Assembly: GCF_024802625.1 (NCBI RefSeq)
Contig: NZ_CP103371.1
Span: 3,038,001 to 3,102,000 of the forward strand
Length of the DNA: 64,000 nucleotides
Reading direction: 5' to 3'
Source: Massilia sp. H6
GTDB taxonomy: Bacteria > Pseudomonadota > Gammaproteobacteria > Burkholderiales > Burkholderiaceae_D
Below, one piece after another: positions 9,204 through 20,790 of the stretch. Position numbers and translations under genes: made by a program. A model generated the notes under the pieces. The model was given only the letters and a program-made list of their open reading frames with translations, was not told the origin of the DNA and ran no database searches. How positions within the stretch are numbered: the first letter of the stretch is position 1; each line of letters begins with the position of its first letter.

Positions 9204-9584
9204 TTACTTCGTAATTTTCGGCACGAGCCGGGTTTTCAGCACGCGTCCTGTTTTCTTGTCCGTCACGAAAATCAGCAAGTGCCCCTTGCCGTACTTGCTT
9301 TCCACTGTCGGCGGTCCGACCACGTAGGCAGGATCCTCGTCGTAATCGGCATAGCCTGTCGGTGTGCCGAGCAACTGCTTGACACGCTCCGCCGTGAGCT
9401 CGTCCGCCGGATGTTTGGTAAGGAAGGAGGCCAACATTTTTCCGCGCTCGACTTGGGATGCTATGGCCCATGACTGCTGAGTGAACTCTCGTTGGCCTAG
9501 CATGCGCGCCTGTTCGACAACCGGTAAGCGGTTGCAGCCGACCATCAGAAGCGTGAAGATGACGAAAGCAAGTAGAGTGCGCAT
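9204..9584 (-). CDS. Small lipoprotein of unknown function (BamE-like motif arrangement)
   Basis: This 126-residue protein has a short signal peptide with lipobox LLMVGC, so the mature protein should be lipid-anchored at about Cys17. After a helical region it has AERVKQLLGTP, which resembles the helix-turn of SmpA/BamE-like proteins, and a C-terminal beta-rich part. It starts 3 bases after the stop of the DUF6973-like gene, so both form one transcript. Base composition is visibly less GC-rich than in the housekeeping genes around. I do not recognise a specific family and assign no function. Confidence 0.72.
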   Translation of the reverse strand: MRTLLAFVIFTLLMVGCNRLPVVEQARMLGQREFTQQSWAIASQVERGKMLASFLTKHPADELTAERVKQLLGTPTGYADYDEDPAYVVGPPTVESKYGKGHLLIFVTDKKTGRVLKTRLVPKITK

Positions 9585-9587
9585 AAA

Positions 9588-9989
9588 CTATTCGCTCAGA
9601 ACACGTAGTTTTCCAGTTCGCAGCGCAGTCATGCAGCGGGCGCTGAGACTTGCATTTGTTCCTGTTAAAAGGCCGATGCCAAGCCCGATCCGGTTATTAT
9701 GCAAGTCCATCCGTTTTTCTTCGAGTCTATTTTTGGGTGACGATTCATGTGCAGTGGTGAACCTGGTTGCGTTATGGAAGCCCAAGTCTCGTGCCAAGAT
9801 CGCTGACCAAAAGCAGTGGCGAAAAGCATCGGATTTATCATTCTGCCTATTTCGCCTGAAGATCCGTATCGTTTCTGCAAATGCAAGTTCGCGAGAATCC
9901 TTGAGGATCATTGCATGATGTGGGTTACTGCTCAGGTAAGCTTTCTCCTGACGCGTCAGCTCTTCGTAATGCTCGTAAAGCGTTGTCAT
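9588..9989 (-). CDS. DUF6973-like protein
   Basis: The chosen ATG at 9989 is preceded by AAGGAGGGCAT, a strong ribosome binding site, giving 133 residues starting MTTLYEHYEE. The centre has SDAFRHCFWSAILARDLG, followed by FTTAHE and MDLHNNRIGLGIG. This conserved His/Asp/Glu pattern is what I associate with DUF6973 and may form a metal or catalytic site. No signal peptide is seen. It pairs with a lipoprotein gene 3 bases downstream. Such small cytosolic domains occur both as tails of secreted toxins and as standalone genes, but nothing here proves a toxin role. The family call is from memory of the motif. Confidence 0.6.
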   Translation of the reverse strand: MTTLYEHYEELTRQEKAYLSSNPHHAMILKDSRELAFAETIRIFRRNRQNDKSDAFRHCFWSAILARDLGFHNATRFTTAHESSPKNRLEEKRMDLHNNRIGLGIGLLTGTNASLSARCMTALRTGKLRVLSE

Positions 9990-10150
9990 ATGCCCTCCTT
10001 CGTGATGAGAACGGCTCTGCCTACCCCTTGCGTATGCAGAGCACAGCAATCATTACGTCGAATGCAGCGGAGCCAGTTGGCGCCACGCAATCGATAGCGC
10101 AACGAAAAGCGCAGCGCGGACTTCCGTTGGTTGACATCAGTAGATTGAAA

Positions 10151-10183
10151 AAAAACCGCCAGGCTCACGCACTGGCGGTTTTT
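10151..10183 (-). terminator. Rho-independent terminator after pnp
   Basis: A 12-base arm, AAAAACCGCCAG, pairs with CTGGCGGTTTTT across a 9-base loop. On the minus strand the hairpin is followed by a T run. It lies about 35 bases past the pnp stop. Confidence 0.85.
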
Positions 10184-10218
10184 TCTGGAGCGGCGAACCG
10201 CTCAGGCTAACCGCAAAA

Positions 10219-12321
10219 TTACTGCGCCGCGCCCTCAGCCGGATCGGCAGCCTTCATCGACAGCTTCAGGCGGCCGCGCTCGTCGGTCTCGAGGACCTTG
10301 ACGCGCACTTGCTGGCCTTCTTTCAGGTAGTCGGCGACGGCGTTGACACGCTCGTTGGCGATCTGCGAGATGTGCAGCAGGCCGTCCTTGCCTGGCATGA
10401 CCTGGACGATGGCGCCGAAGTCGAGCAGCTTGAGCACGGTGCCGTCATAGGTCTTGCCCACTTCGACCGACGCGGTCAGCTCTTCGATGCGGCGCTTGGC
10501 TTCCTGGCCGGCGGCGGCGTCGACCGATGCGATGGTCACGATGCCTTCGTCGGTGATGTCGATCTGGGTGCCGGTTTCTTCGGTCAGCGCGCGGATCACG
10601 GCGCCGCCCTTGCCGATCACGTCACGGATCTTTTCCGGGTTGATGCGCACGGTGATCAGGCGCGGTGCGAAGTCCGACAGTTCGGTCTTCACGGTCGGCA
10701 TGGCCTTCTGCATTTCGCCCAGGATGTGCTGGCGGGCTTCCTTGGCTTGCGCCAGTGCCACCTGCATGATTTCCTTGGTGATGCCCTGGATCTTGATGTC
10801 CATCTGCAGCGCAGTGATACCGGCTGGCGTACCCGCCACCTTGAAGTCCATGTCGCCGAGGTGGTCTTCGTCACCCAGAATGTCGGTCAGGACGGCGAAC
10901 TTGCCGCCTTCCTTGATCAGGCCCATCGCGATGCCGGCGACGTGCGCCTTCATCGGCACGCCCGCATCCATCAGTGCCAGGCAGCCGCCGCAGACCGACG
11001 CCATCGACGACGAGCCGTTGGACTCGGTGATTTCCGACACCAGGCGCACCGAGTAGCTGAAATCTTCAGGGTTGGGCAGCGCCGCGACCAGCGCGCGCTT
11101 GGCCAGGCGGCCGTGGCCGATTTCGCGGCGCTTCGGGGTGCCTACACGGCCGGTTTCGCCGGTGGCGAACGGAGGCATGTTGTAGTGCATCATGAAGTCG
11201 TCGGTGTACTCGCCCATCAGGGCGTCGATCTTCTGGCTGTCGCGCGCGGTGCCGAGGGTGGCAATGACCAGCGCCTGGGTTTCGCCGCGGGTGAACAGGG
11301 CCGAACCATGGGTACGCGGCAGCACGCTGCTGCGGATCTCGATCGGACGCACGGTGCGGGTGTCGCGGCCGTCGATGCGTGGCTCGCCATTGAGGATCTG
11401 CGAACGCACGACCTTGGATTCCATGTCGAACAGGATATTGCCGACGTCGCCAGAATCGGCGCTCACGCCCTGGCTTGCCAGGGCAGCCATGACTTCCGAC
11501 GAGAGCGACTTGAGCTTTTGCTGGCGGCTCGATTTTTCGCGGGTCTGGTAGGCGTCACGGATCTTTTCCGAGGCCAGGTCGTTCACGCGGGCGATCAGTT
11601 CTTCGTTCTTCGGTGCCGGCGACCATTCGACTTCCGGCTTGCCGCCTTCGGCGACCAGGTCGTGGATCGCGTCGATCACGACACGCATCTGGTCGTGGCC
11701 GAAGACGACCGCGCCGAGCATGACTTCTTCGGACAGTTGCTGGGCTTCCGATTCCACCATCAGGACGGCGGTTTCGGTACCTGCCACGACCAGGTCCATC
11801 AGCGAGGTCTTGAGCTCGGTGGTGGTCGGGTTCAGGATGTACTGGCCGTTCGCGTAGCCGACGCGCGCGGCGCCGATCGGGCCGCTGAACGGGATGCCAG
11901 CGATGCACAGCGCAGCCGAGGCGCCGATCATGGCAGGGATGTCCGGATCGATTTCAGGATTGACCGACAGCACGTGGATGATGACCTGCACTTCGTTCAG
12001 GTAGCCTTCCGGGAACAGCGGGCGGATCGGACGGTCGATCAGGCGCGAGGTCAGCGTTTCTTTTTCGGACGGACGGCCTTCGCGCTTGAAGAAGCCACCC
12101 GGGATCTTGCCGGCTGCGTAGGTTTTCTCGATGTAGTCGACGGTCAGCGGGAAGAAATCCTGGCCCGGCTTGGCGTCCTTGCGTGCAACCACGGTTGCCA
12201 GCACGACGGTATCTTCGACCGACACGAGCACGGCGCCGCTGGCCTGGCGCGCGATTTCACCCGTCTCCAGGGTGACCGTGTGTTGACCGTACTGGAAGGT
12301 TTTCGTAACTTTGTTAAACAT
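10219..12321 (-). CDS. pnp: Polyribonucleotide nucleotidyltransferase (PNPase)
   Basis: The 700-residue protein has the full PNPase layout: first RNase PH domain (about 1-215), helical domain, second RNase PH domain (about 310-540; FTRGETQAL and [13 protein letters not shown]), KH domain (about 553-610, with [13 protein letters not shown]) and S1 domain (about 620-690). It degrades RNA phosphorolytically 3' to 5' and is part of the RNA degradosome. It lies downstream of rpsO in the classic rpsO-pnp order, separated by a hairpin. A very long antisense frame over it is only a codon-bias shadow. Confidence 0.98.
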   Translation of the reverse strand: MFNKVTKTFQYGQHTVTLETGEIARQASGAVLVSVEDTVVLATVVARKDAKPGQDFFPLTVDYIEKTYAAGKIPGGFFKREGRPSEKETLTSRLIDRPIRPLFPEGYLNEVQVIIHVLSVNPEIDPDIPAMIGASAALCIAGIPFSGPIGAARVGYANGQYILNPTTTELKTSLMDLVVAGTETAVLMVESEAQQLSEEVMLGAVVFGHDQMRVVIDAIHDLVAEGGKPEVEWSPAPKNEELIARVNDLASEKIRDAYQTREKSSRQQKLKSLSSEVMAALASQGVSADSGDVGNILFDMESKVVRSQILNGEPRIDGRDTRTVRPIEIRSSVLPRTHGSALFTRGETQALVIATLGTARDSQKIDALMGEYTDDFMMHYNMPPFATGETGRVGTPKRREIGHGRLAKRALVAALPNPEDFSYSVRLVSEITESNGSSSMASVCGGCLALMDAGVPMKAHVAGIAMGLIKEGGKFAVLTDILGDEDHLGDMDFKVAGTPAGITALQMDIKIQGITKEIMQVALAQAKEARQHILGEMQKAMPTVKTELSDFAPRLITVRINPEKIRDVIGKGGAVIRALTEETGTQIDITDEGIVTIASVDAAAGQEAKRRIEELTASVEVGKTYDGTVLKLLDFGAIVQVMPGKDGLLHISQIANERVNAVADYLKEGQQVRVKVLETDERGRLKLSMKAADPAEGAAQ

Positions 12322-12437
12322 GGGTAAATCCCTTTCATTTTGCCGACAGATTTTCAGGAGCTGTCGTTCACCTCACCACAGGGCGGTAACACTTTCCGCC
12401 ATTACCGCAAACAACAAGACTGCATACGACTAAAACG

Positions 12438-12473
12438 AAAAATGCCCGCGACAGCAAGCTGGCGCAGGCATTT
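12438..12473 (-). terminator. Hairpin terminator between rpsO and pnp
   Basis: The arms AAAAATGCC(CGCG) and (CGCA)GGCATTT form a stem, and on the minus strand a TTTTT run follows the descending arm. It sits 28 bases after the rpsO stop and about 120 bases before pnp. It may act as the partial terminator and RNase-processing region known from rpsO-pnp operons. Confidence 0.75.
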
Positions 12474-12500
12474 CCTGACTAAACCGTCAGACCCAAGCGA

Positions 12501-12770
12501 TTACTTACGCAGGCCGAGTTTGGCGATCAGGTCGCGGTAACGGGTTGCATCCTTGCTTTTCAGGTAGGACAGCAGGCTCTTACGGCGGTTGACCATCATG
12601 ATCAGACCACGACGCGAGTGGTGATCCTTCTTGTGCGCCTTGAAGTGGCCGTTCAGTTCGTTGATGCGCGCGGTCAGCAGTGCAACCTGGACTTCCGGCG
12701 AACCGGTATCGTTCTGGCCACGTGCGTTGTCCGCGATGATCGCGGCTTTGTCGATATTTTCTACGGTCAT
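12501..12770 (-). CDS. rpsO: 30S ribosomal protein S15
   Basis: The 89-residue protein has the conserved S15 core [30 protein letters not shown] and [10 protein letters not shown]. It binds 16S rRNA early in small-subunit assembly. The ATG at 12770 gives the standard length, with AAAGGTAAC upstream. Longer in-frame starts would add residues not found in S15. A 6+6 base inverted repeat lies about 60 bases upstream and could be part of the 5' leader, where S15 commonly autoregulates. Confidence 0.98.
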   Translation of the reverse strand: MTVENIDKAAIIADNARGQNDTGSPEVQVALLTARINELNGHFKAHKKDHHSRRGLIMMVNRRKSLLSYLKSKDATRYRDLIAKLGLRK

Positions 12771-12831
12771 GATGTTACCTTTCACATGCGGTGCATGAGT
12801 CGAAACCCAGCGCACCGTGATTATCAAATAC

Positions 12832-12848
12832 CTGTCCAAAACGGACAG
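12832..12848. repeat. Inverted repeat in rpsO upstream region
   Basis: The sequence CTGTCCAAAACGGACAG is a perfect 6-base inverted repeat with a 5-base loop, lying 62-78 bases before the rpsO ATG and about 97 bases before the divergent lipoprotein gene. It could be an RNA hairpin of the rpsO leader or an operator. Confidence 0.4.
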
Positions 12849-12944
12849 ACCCGCCAGTATAGGGGAAAACCGGGCGTGCGGCCACTATTTGCGTCGGCCG
12901 CATGGCGCAGCAGGGACCGAATCAGCCGTTGCAAGGAAAAAACA

Positions 12945-13445
12945 ATGAGACTACCGATCAAATTGACAATGCTTGCAGCCCTCGCGCTGCTGGGCGGCTG
13001 CGCCGGCCTGATCCAGCAGGCCCCGACCCTGGGCGACCCGGTGGCCGTGGTAGAGCAGAAAATGGGCCGGCCAAGCGCGCGCTACCGGGTCGGCTCCGGC
13101 CAGGTCTTCGAATACGCCACCGGGCCGATGGGCCAGCAGACCTTCATGGCGCATTTCACGCCCGACGGCCGGCTGCTGTCCTATGAGCAGGTGCTAACCA
13201 GCGAAAAGTTCGCCACCGTCAGGATCGATGCGGCGACCAAGAACGACATCTTGCTTGCCTTTGGCCGTCCGGCCGAAGTGTCGCGGGTAGCGATGCACGA
13301 CTACGAGGTCTGGTCCTACCGCTACAAAGAGGCCGGCGTGTGGAACTCGCTGATGCACGTGCACTTCGACCGCCAGGGCGTGGTGCGGCACATGATGAAC
13401 GGGCCAGACCCGCAGTACGAGCCGCGCGACCGGCAAGGACCGTGA
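12945..13445 (+). CDS. SmpA/OmlA (BamE)-like outer membrane lipoprotein
   Basis: This 166-residue protein has a lipoprotein signal peptide with lipobox LLGGCAG (Cys about 20). It carries two short repeats of the BamE-like pattern: PVAVVEQKMGRPSARYRVG near residue 35 and KNDILLAFGRPAEVSRVAMH near residue 100, each helix-turn followed by beta strands. The ATG at 12945 is preceded by GCAAGGAAAAAACA. It stands alone, divergent from rpsO. A structural role in the outer membrane is inferred. It is not the canonical BamE, because it has two copies of the motif. Confidence 0.75.
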   Translation: MRLPIKLTMLAALALLGGCAGLIQQAPTLGDPVAVVEQKMGRPSARYRVGSGQVFEYATGPMGQQTFMAHFTPDGRLLSYEQVLTSEKFATVRIDAATKNDILLAFGRPAEVSRVAMHDYEVWSYRYKEAGVWNSLMHVHFDRQGVVRHMMNGPDPQYEPRDRQGP

Positions 13446-13464
13446 ACCTGCGCGCCCGCCCCGC

Positions 13465-14391
13465 TCAGCGCTCTGGCGCAGGCAGCGTAACGGTGGCCGG
13501 CCGGCGCCCGCCGTCGCTGCGCACGAAAGCCTCGACCGCATCGAGGGTCGGCGCCAGCCGCCGCAGCGTGCTCGACAGCGAAGCCACCAGGGTGGTGTGG
13601 CTGACACCGTCGTAGTACAGCTCCTGCACCGGAACCTGCGCGCTGCGCAGGCGCGCCGCCAGGGCGCCGGTATTGCGCGCCGGGTTGACCAGGCTGTCGG
13701 AACTGGCTGCGATCAGCAAGGCAGGCGGCGCATCGGCCGTCACGTGGTTGACCGGCTGCGAGCTCGCTGGCGTATCCGGATAAGCGAAGACCGGACGCGT
13801 GGTGCGGTTCTGCACCGGCAAAAAGTCGTAGGGGCCGGCCAGGCCGATCCAGCCGCGCAGCGCCTCTGGCGCACTCCCCTGCTTGCCCAGCCAGCGTCGG
13901 TCCAGCGCCAGCATGGCCGCGTTATAGGCCCCGGCGCTATGGCCCATCACGAACAGCCTGGCCGGATCGCCCCCATGTGCGGCGATCTCGCGCTGCGTCC
14001 ATGCCAGCGCCTGCGCGGCGTCGTCGAGAAAGTCCGGGTAGCGCACCTCGGGGTAGAGCCGGTAATCAGGAATCACCACCACGAAGCCCCGCGCTGCCAG
14101 GGCCTGGCCGACGAAGGCATAGTCATGGCGCTCGCCGCTGACCCAGTTGCCGCCGTAGAAAAAGACGATGACGGGAGCGTTGGCGCGGCCCGTTGGTGGA
14201 TGGTAGACGTCGAGCAGGCGGCGCTCGCCAGGGGCGTAGCGCAGGCCCGCAGTGGCGCTTGCGCCGCCCGCGGGAGAGACGGCGTTGACGATCGACAGCG
14301 GGGAGCAGGCAGACAGTGCGGCGACAAGCGCGAGTGCGACAGCGAAGACGGCGATAGCGGTTTTGGGCATTGGTCGGGCCGATGAAGACAT
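13465..14391 (-). CDS. Alpha/beta hydrolase (esterase/lipase-like lipoprotein)
   Basis: The protein of about 308 residues starts with a signal peptide ending in ALSACSPL, a probable lipobox. The hydrolase core shows the oxyanion-type motif FFYGGNWVSGE, the strand VVIPDYRLYPEVRYP, nucleophile elbow GHSAG, acid region SSDSLVNPAR and catalytic His in DGVSHTTL. This fits the carboxylesterase/BD-FAE type. The exact start is uncertain: ATG at 14391 or 14370, neither with a strong ribosome site. The substrate is unknown. It is followed by no co-directional partner in close spacing. Confidence 0.82.
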   Translation of the reverse strand: MSSSARPMPKTAIAVFAVALALVAALSACSPLSIVNAVSPAGGASATAGLRYAPGERRLLDVYHPPTGRANAPVIVFFYGGNWVSGERHDYAFVGQALAARGFVVVIPDYRLYPEVRYPDFLDDAAQALAWTQREIAAHGGDPARLFVMGHSAGAYNAAMLALDRRWLGKQGSAPEALRGWIGLAGPYDFLPVQNRTTRPVFAYPDTPASSQPVNHVTADAPPALLIAASSDSLVNPARNTGALAARLRSAQVPVQELYYDGVSHTTLVASLSSTLRRLAPTLDAVEAFVRSDGGRRPATVTLPAPER

Positions 14392-14446
14392 GGCCCGAGT
14401 ATAGGAGCAAGACAAATCAAGGCAGCGCACGGCTGCCTGGGTTTGC

Positions 14447-15313
14447 CTATCGGCGCACGCTCTCGTCGGTATCGTCGTCGGTCGGGATGATGCTCACCGG
14501 TTTACCCTTGGCGAAGCGCCAGATGAACACCGCATAGCCCGACAACCCATAGATCACGAAGATCGGCCACAGCACCTTTGCCGGATCGATCGCCACCAGC
14601 GCGAAGGCCAGCGCAATCAGGAACACCACGATGAAGGGCACCGACTTGCGGAAGTTGACGTCCTTGAAGCTGTAGAACGGCACGTTCGACACCATCGTCA
14701 GGCCCGCGAACACGGCCAGGGCCCAGCTCACCCAGTCCACCTGGCGCGAGCTGATGTTGATGTCAGGGTCGGTCATCATCATGATGAAGCCGACCACCAG
14801 CGCCGCCGCCGCCGGGCTTGGCAAGCCCTGGAAGAAGCGCTTGTCGACCACCTCGATATTGGTATTGAACCGGGCCAGGCGCAGTGCCGCGCCCGCGCAA
14901 TAGATGAAGGCGGCGATCCAGCCCAGCTTGCCCAGGCCGCGCAGCGACCATTCGTAGATCACCAGCGCCGGCGCGGCCCCGAACGACACCATGTCCGAGA
15001 GCGAGTCGTACTGGGCGCCGAATTCGGACTGGGTATTGGTCAGGCGCGCGATGCGGCCATCGAGGCCGTCGAGGATCATCGCAATGAACACCGCCCAGCA
15101 GGCGTGCTCGAAGCGCTGGTTCATCGCCATGACGATCGCATAGAATCCGCAAAATAGCGCACCGGTGGTGAACGCGTTGGGCAGCAGATAGATACCGCGT
15201 CCGCGCTCACCCTGTGCGCGGGCATCGGCACGGCGACCGAAGCGTTTCAGGCGAGAAAAACGAGGCGGTTTCGGCGCTGCGCCGAGGGGCCTACGGCGTG
15301 GAAAATGGGGCAT
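14447..15313 (-). CDS. pssA: CDP-diacylglycerol--serine O-phosphatidyltransferase
   Basis: The 288-residue membrane protein carries the CDP-alcohol phosphotransferase signature DGRIARLTNTQSEFGAQYDS and its following DMVSFG, within the DGxxAR-x8-GxxxDxxxD pattern. About seven hydrophobic segments follow. It makes phosphatidylserine, the precursor of phosphatidylethanolamine. The N-terminal 35 residues are very basic. In Burkholderiales pssA usually sits just behind ilvC and psd. Here an IS element and a SIMPL gene lie between, and psd and leuA are not in the window. Confidence 0.92.
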   Translation of the reverse strand: MPHFPRRRPLGAAPKPPRFSRLKRFGRRADARAQGERGRGIYLLPNAFTTGALFCGFYAIVMAMNQRFEHACWAVFIAMILDGLDGRIARLTNTQSEFGAQYDSLSDMVSFGAAPALVIYEWSLRGLGKLGWIAAFIYCAGAALRLARFNTNIEVVDKRFFQGLPSPAAAALVVGFIMMMTDPDINISSRQVDWVSWALAVFAGLTMVSNVPFYSFKDVNFRKSVPFIVVFLIALAFALVAIDPAKVLWPIFVIYGLSGYAVFIWRFAKGKPVSIIPTDDDTDESVRR

Positions 15314-15398
15314 AAGGATCCGTATTCAAATGTAGCTGTTTCCGCATTATAGAGGCGGAAACAGCGCGTTAGCGAATCGCTATTGTTTCGCGAACGCT

Positions 15399-16205
15399 TT
15401 ACTTGAACCGCACCTTGCCTACCAGCCGCATCTGGAGGGTGGTTTCGCCCGGCTCGAAGCTCGGTTCGGTCATCGCGTCGGCCATCTCGCGCTTGGCGCT
15501 CATGCGCACCATCATCTGTTGCGGCCCGCCCTGCGCATCGCCGCCATAGTTGCCCGAGCCTTCGAAGTCGACCGTTTCAATGGTGGCGTCGGCCGGGGTA
15601 CGGCCCATGGCGCCGGCGATCGACACGATGCGCTCGTTCAGGTTGTGGTAGGTGGCGGCGATGCGCCGGTCGTCGAGCCGCTTTTGCGTGGCCGGGGTCA
15701 GGCCGAACTGAATATTACTAACCGCCAACACTTTCTGGGCGCCGGCCGTGGTTTTCGCCAGCGTGTCGAGGCTGGTGGTCTTCATTTCCAGGTACTGGCC
15801 TACGCGCCATGCGACCGGAACCGGAACCGGCGGCTTGGCGCTGCCGTCCAGCGGACGCGGCGGCTGCGGGTTGTCGGGGTAGATCGGGTAGGTGAAGTAA
15901 CCCATGGTCTTGAACTGCGCGCGCGGATCGAGCTGGCGCAGGATCGCGGTACCTTCTTTCATCTTGCGATTGACCCGCTCGGCGGCCTTGACCTTGTCCT
16001 TGTCGTGTTCCTCGACGCTGAAGGTGACCACGGCCTGGTCGTTGGCATGGCTGACTTCTCCAAAAGCCGGGACGATGACCATGGTGCCGGCGGTGGACAG
16101 CGTGGCGCCCGGGGTGGCGGCCGCTGTCTGCGCGTGGACTTGGGCGTGAACCTGGGCTGCTAACAACAAGGCCGCGACAAGCGCGGCGGGTTTGGCGAGG
16201 GACAT
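15399..16205 (-). CDS. SIMPL-domain (DUF541) periplasmic protein
   Basis: The 268-residue protein starts with a clear signal peptide ending near VHAQ; the Ala-Gln-Val-His unit is repeated at the cleavage region (AQVHAQVHAQ). The body has the SIMPL pattern: an N-terminal strand with QAVVTFSVEEHDKDK, NRKMKEGTAIL, and a C-terminal KREMADAMTEPSFEPGETTL. The ATG at 16205 has AAAAAGGAGAACCACC before it. SIMPL proteins are periplasmic or outer-membrane linked and their molecular role is mostly unknown. It lies between pssA and the IS element. Confidence 0.85.
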   Translation of the reverse strand: MSLAKPAALVAALLLAAQVHAQVHAQTAAATPGATLSTAGTMVIVPAFGEVSHANDQAVVTFSVEEHDKDKVKAAERVNRKMKEGTAILRQLDPRAQFKTMGYFTYPIYPDNPQPPRPLDGSAKPPVPVPVAWRVGQYLEMKTTSLDTLAKTTAGAQKVLAVSNIQFGLTPATQKRLDDRRIAATYHNLNERIVSIAGAMGRTPADATIETVDFEGSGNYGGDAQGGPQQMMVRMSAKREMADAMTEPSFEPGETTLQMRLVGKVRFK

Positions 16206-16312
16206 GGTGGTTCTCCTTTTTGTGGACGGCGACATGCTACCGCCACGATACCGTTTTTCGCGGGCTGATGATGTTTATGTAATGGAAAGTTGCAAACCAT
16301 TGCACTCGGAGA

Positions 16313-17422
16313 GGCGCTGTACTCGTTAGCTATGGATGAGCACTGAACTTCTGAGCTGAACTGCTGAGCTGAACTGCTGAGCTAATTTTTGGTCCAACCC
16401 CGGTCGATCCCGATACGGAGTGGTGGATGAAAACGCCCAGGTTCGCCAAGCTGTTTGCCCAGCTTCCCATGCTCAACCAGGCCCAGCGGCTGCAGATGCT
16501 CGATTCCCTGCATCCCGCAGCCGGCCTCGACCGGGTAATCGCCCTGATCGGGCAGATCCGTTCGGCAGGGCGGCGCTGTCCGCAATGCGGCTGCCAGCGC
16601 TACCACCGGCACGGCCAGGCCAACGACCTGCAACGCTTTCGCTGCTGCCAGTGCCGGCGCACATTTAACGACCTGAGTGGCACGCCGCTGGCACGGCTCA
16701 GGCTGCGCGGCAAGTGGCTCGACTACCTCGGCGCCGTGCTCGATTCAAGGCCGGTGCGCGACGCCGCCAAGCGGGTTGGCGTCCATCGCAACACGGCGTT
16801 TCGTTGGCGCCATCGCTTCCTGGACCGGGTCAGGCATGACCGGCCAGCGCAGCTCGGCGGCATCGTCGAAGCCGACGAAATGTTTCTGCTCGAATCGCAA
16901 AAAGGCTCGCGCACACTCGGTCGCCCGCCGCGCAAGCGAGGCGGCCGGGCCAGTCTGCCTGGCATCTCGCATCACCTCGACTGCATCCTGGTCGCGCGCG
17001 ACCGCAGTGGGCAGACCATCGACGCCGTTACCGGCCGTGGCGCCTTGAAGGTAGTCCAACTGGTGCGGCACCTGTTGCCGAAGCTGGCCCCGCAAGCGCT
17101 CCTGGTCACCGATTCGCATGCCGCCTACCGTGCTTTTGCCCGCCAGTGGAGCATTGCCCACCAGGCGGTCAACCTGCGCTCCGGCGAGCGGGTTCGGTTC
17201 AGTAAGGGGGGCGCGATCCATGTCCAGAACGTGAACGCCTACCACCGGCGCTTGCGCCAATGGCTGGCGCGGTTCCACGGGGTTGCCTCGCGTTGGCTGC
17301 CCAATTACCTGGGTTGGTATTGGGCACTCGATGGCGGGCGGGTCACTTCCGTCGAGCACTTGCTCCGCATCGCATGCGGACTCAACCATAGCCAACGGTG
17401 ACAGCGCCACGGTGACAGCGCC
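16313..17422 (+). mobile_element. IS1595-family insertion sequence (complete)
   Basis: The transposase gene is intact. The proposed ends are GGCGCTGT at 16313 and its complement ACAGCGCC ending at 17422. The flanks CTCGGAGA (left) and ATTGGAGA (right) agree in 6 of 8 bases, consistent with an aged 8-base target duplication, the usual size for IS1595. The right end has two direct copies of GGTGACAGCGCCA (17397 and 17411), so the exact end is uncertain. Inside the left end is a 13-base tandem repeat (CTGAGCTGAACTG, 16351-16384). The element sits between the SIMPL gene and the ilvC terminator. Confidence 0.65.
16427..17401 (+). CDS. IS1595-family transposase
   Basis: The 324-residue transposase has an N-terminal zinc ribbon (CPQCG near residue 46 and CCQCRRTF near 72), a helix-turn-helix ([20 protein letters not shown]) and a DDE core (first Asp in IVEADEMFL about 147, second in LVTDSHAAYRA about 226, last region VNAYHRRLRQWLARFHGVAS with LPNYLGW). 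The frame has no stop, so the element may still be active. A related broken fragment lies at 8.7 kb. Confidence 0.93.
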   Translation: MKTPRFAKLFAQLPMLNQAQRLQMLDSLHPAAGLDRVIALIGQIRSAGRRCPQCGCQRYHRHGQANDLQRFRCCQCRRTFNDLSGTPLARLRLRGKWLDYLGAVLDSRPVRDAAKRVGVHRNTAFRWRHRFLDRVRHDRPAQLGGIVEADEMFLLESQKGSRTLGRPPRKRGGRASLPGISHHLDCILVARDRSGQTIDAVTGRGALKVVQLVRHLLPKLAPQALLVTDSHAAYRAFARQWSIAHQAVNLRSGERVRFSKGGAIHVQNVNAYHRRLRQWLARFHGVASRWLPNYLGWYWALDGGRVTSVEHLLRIACGLNHSQR

Positions 17423-17436
17423 ATTGGAGACACCAT

Positions 17437-17476
17437 GAAAAACGGGCGGCCACCGACTAAGCCCGGTTGCCGCCCG
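17437..17476 (-). terminator. Rho-independent terminator of the ilvBHC operon
   Basis: The arms CGGGCGGC and GCCGCCCG, with flanking ACC/GGT pairing, form a GC-rich hairpin followed on the minus strand by TTTTT. It lies about 20 bases past the ilvC stop. Confidence 0.85.
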
Positions 17477-17494
17477 ACCAAGGGAAAACCTGAC

Positions 17495-18535
<1,041 letters not shown>

Positions 18536-18574
18536 TTATAGTCGGGACGATTGGGCGCGCTCGGCCGCGCCGTC

Positions 18575-19065
18575 CTACACTTTCAGGATGCGCTCGCCGC
18601 GGCCGATGCCGGAGCCGCCGGTACGGACGGTCTCCAGGATGGACGCACGGTCGAGGGCACCGATGAAGGCGTCGAGCTTGCTCTTGGCGCCGGTCAGTTC
18701 GATCGTGTAGGTCTTCTCGGTCACGTCGATGATCCGGCCGCGGAAGATGTCGGCGGTGCGCTTGACTTCCTCGCGCTCCTTGCCGACCGCCCGCACCTTG
18801 ATGAGCATGAGTTCGCGCTCGATGTACTCGCCTTCGGTCAGGTCGACCACTTTCACCACTTCGATCAGGCGGTTCAGGTGCTTGGTGATCTGCTCGATGA
18901 TGTCGTCCGAGCCGCTGGTGACGATGGTCATGCGCGACAGCGTCGCGTCTTCGGTCGGCGCCACGGTCAGGGTTTCGATGTTGTAGCCGCGTGCCGAGAA
19001 CAGGCCCACCACGCGCGACAGCGCGCCGGCTTCGTTCTCGAGAAGGACGGAAATAATATGTCGCA

Positions 19066-19066
<1 letters not shown>
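18575..19066 (-). CDS. ilvH: Acetolactate synthase small (regulatory) subunit
   Basis: The 163-residue protein has the ACT domain (MRHIISVLLENEAGALSRVV, about 1-75) and a C-terminal domain (about 80-160). It binds valine for feedback control and activates the large subunit. Its ATG overlaps the ilvB stop as TAATG, so expression is translationally coupled. Confidence 0.97.

Positions 19067-20790
<1,724 letters not shown>

Noticed and set aside
10309..12327. A 672-residue open frame antisense to pnp
   Set aside because: It mirrors pnp almost exactly. Its composition is His/Asp/Arg-rich as expected for a reverse frame of a GC-rich gene, and no known domain is seen.
16351..16384. The 13-base tandem repeat near the IS as an independent regulatory iteron
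   Set aside because: It lies inside the proposed IS left end and has only about 2.6 copies, so it is more likely part of the element.
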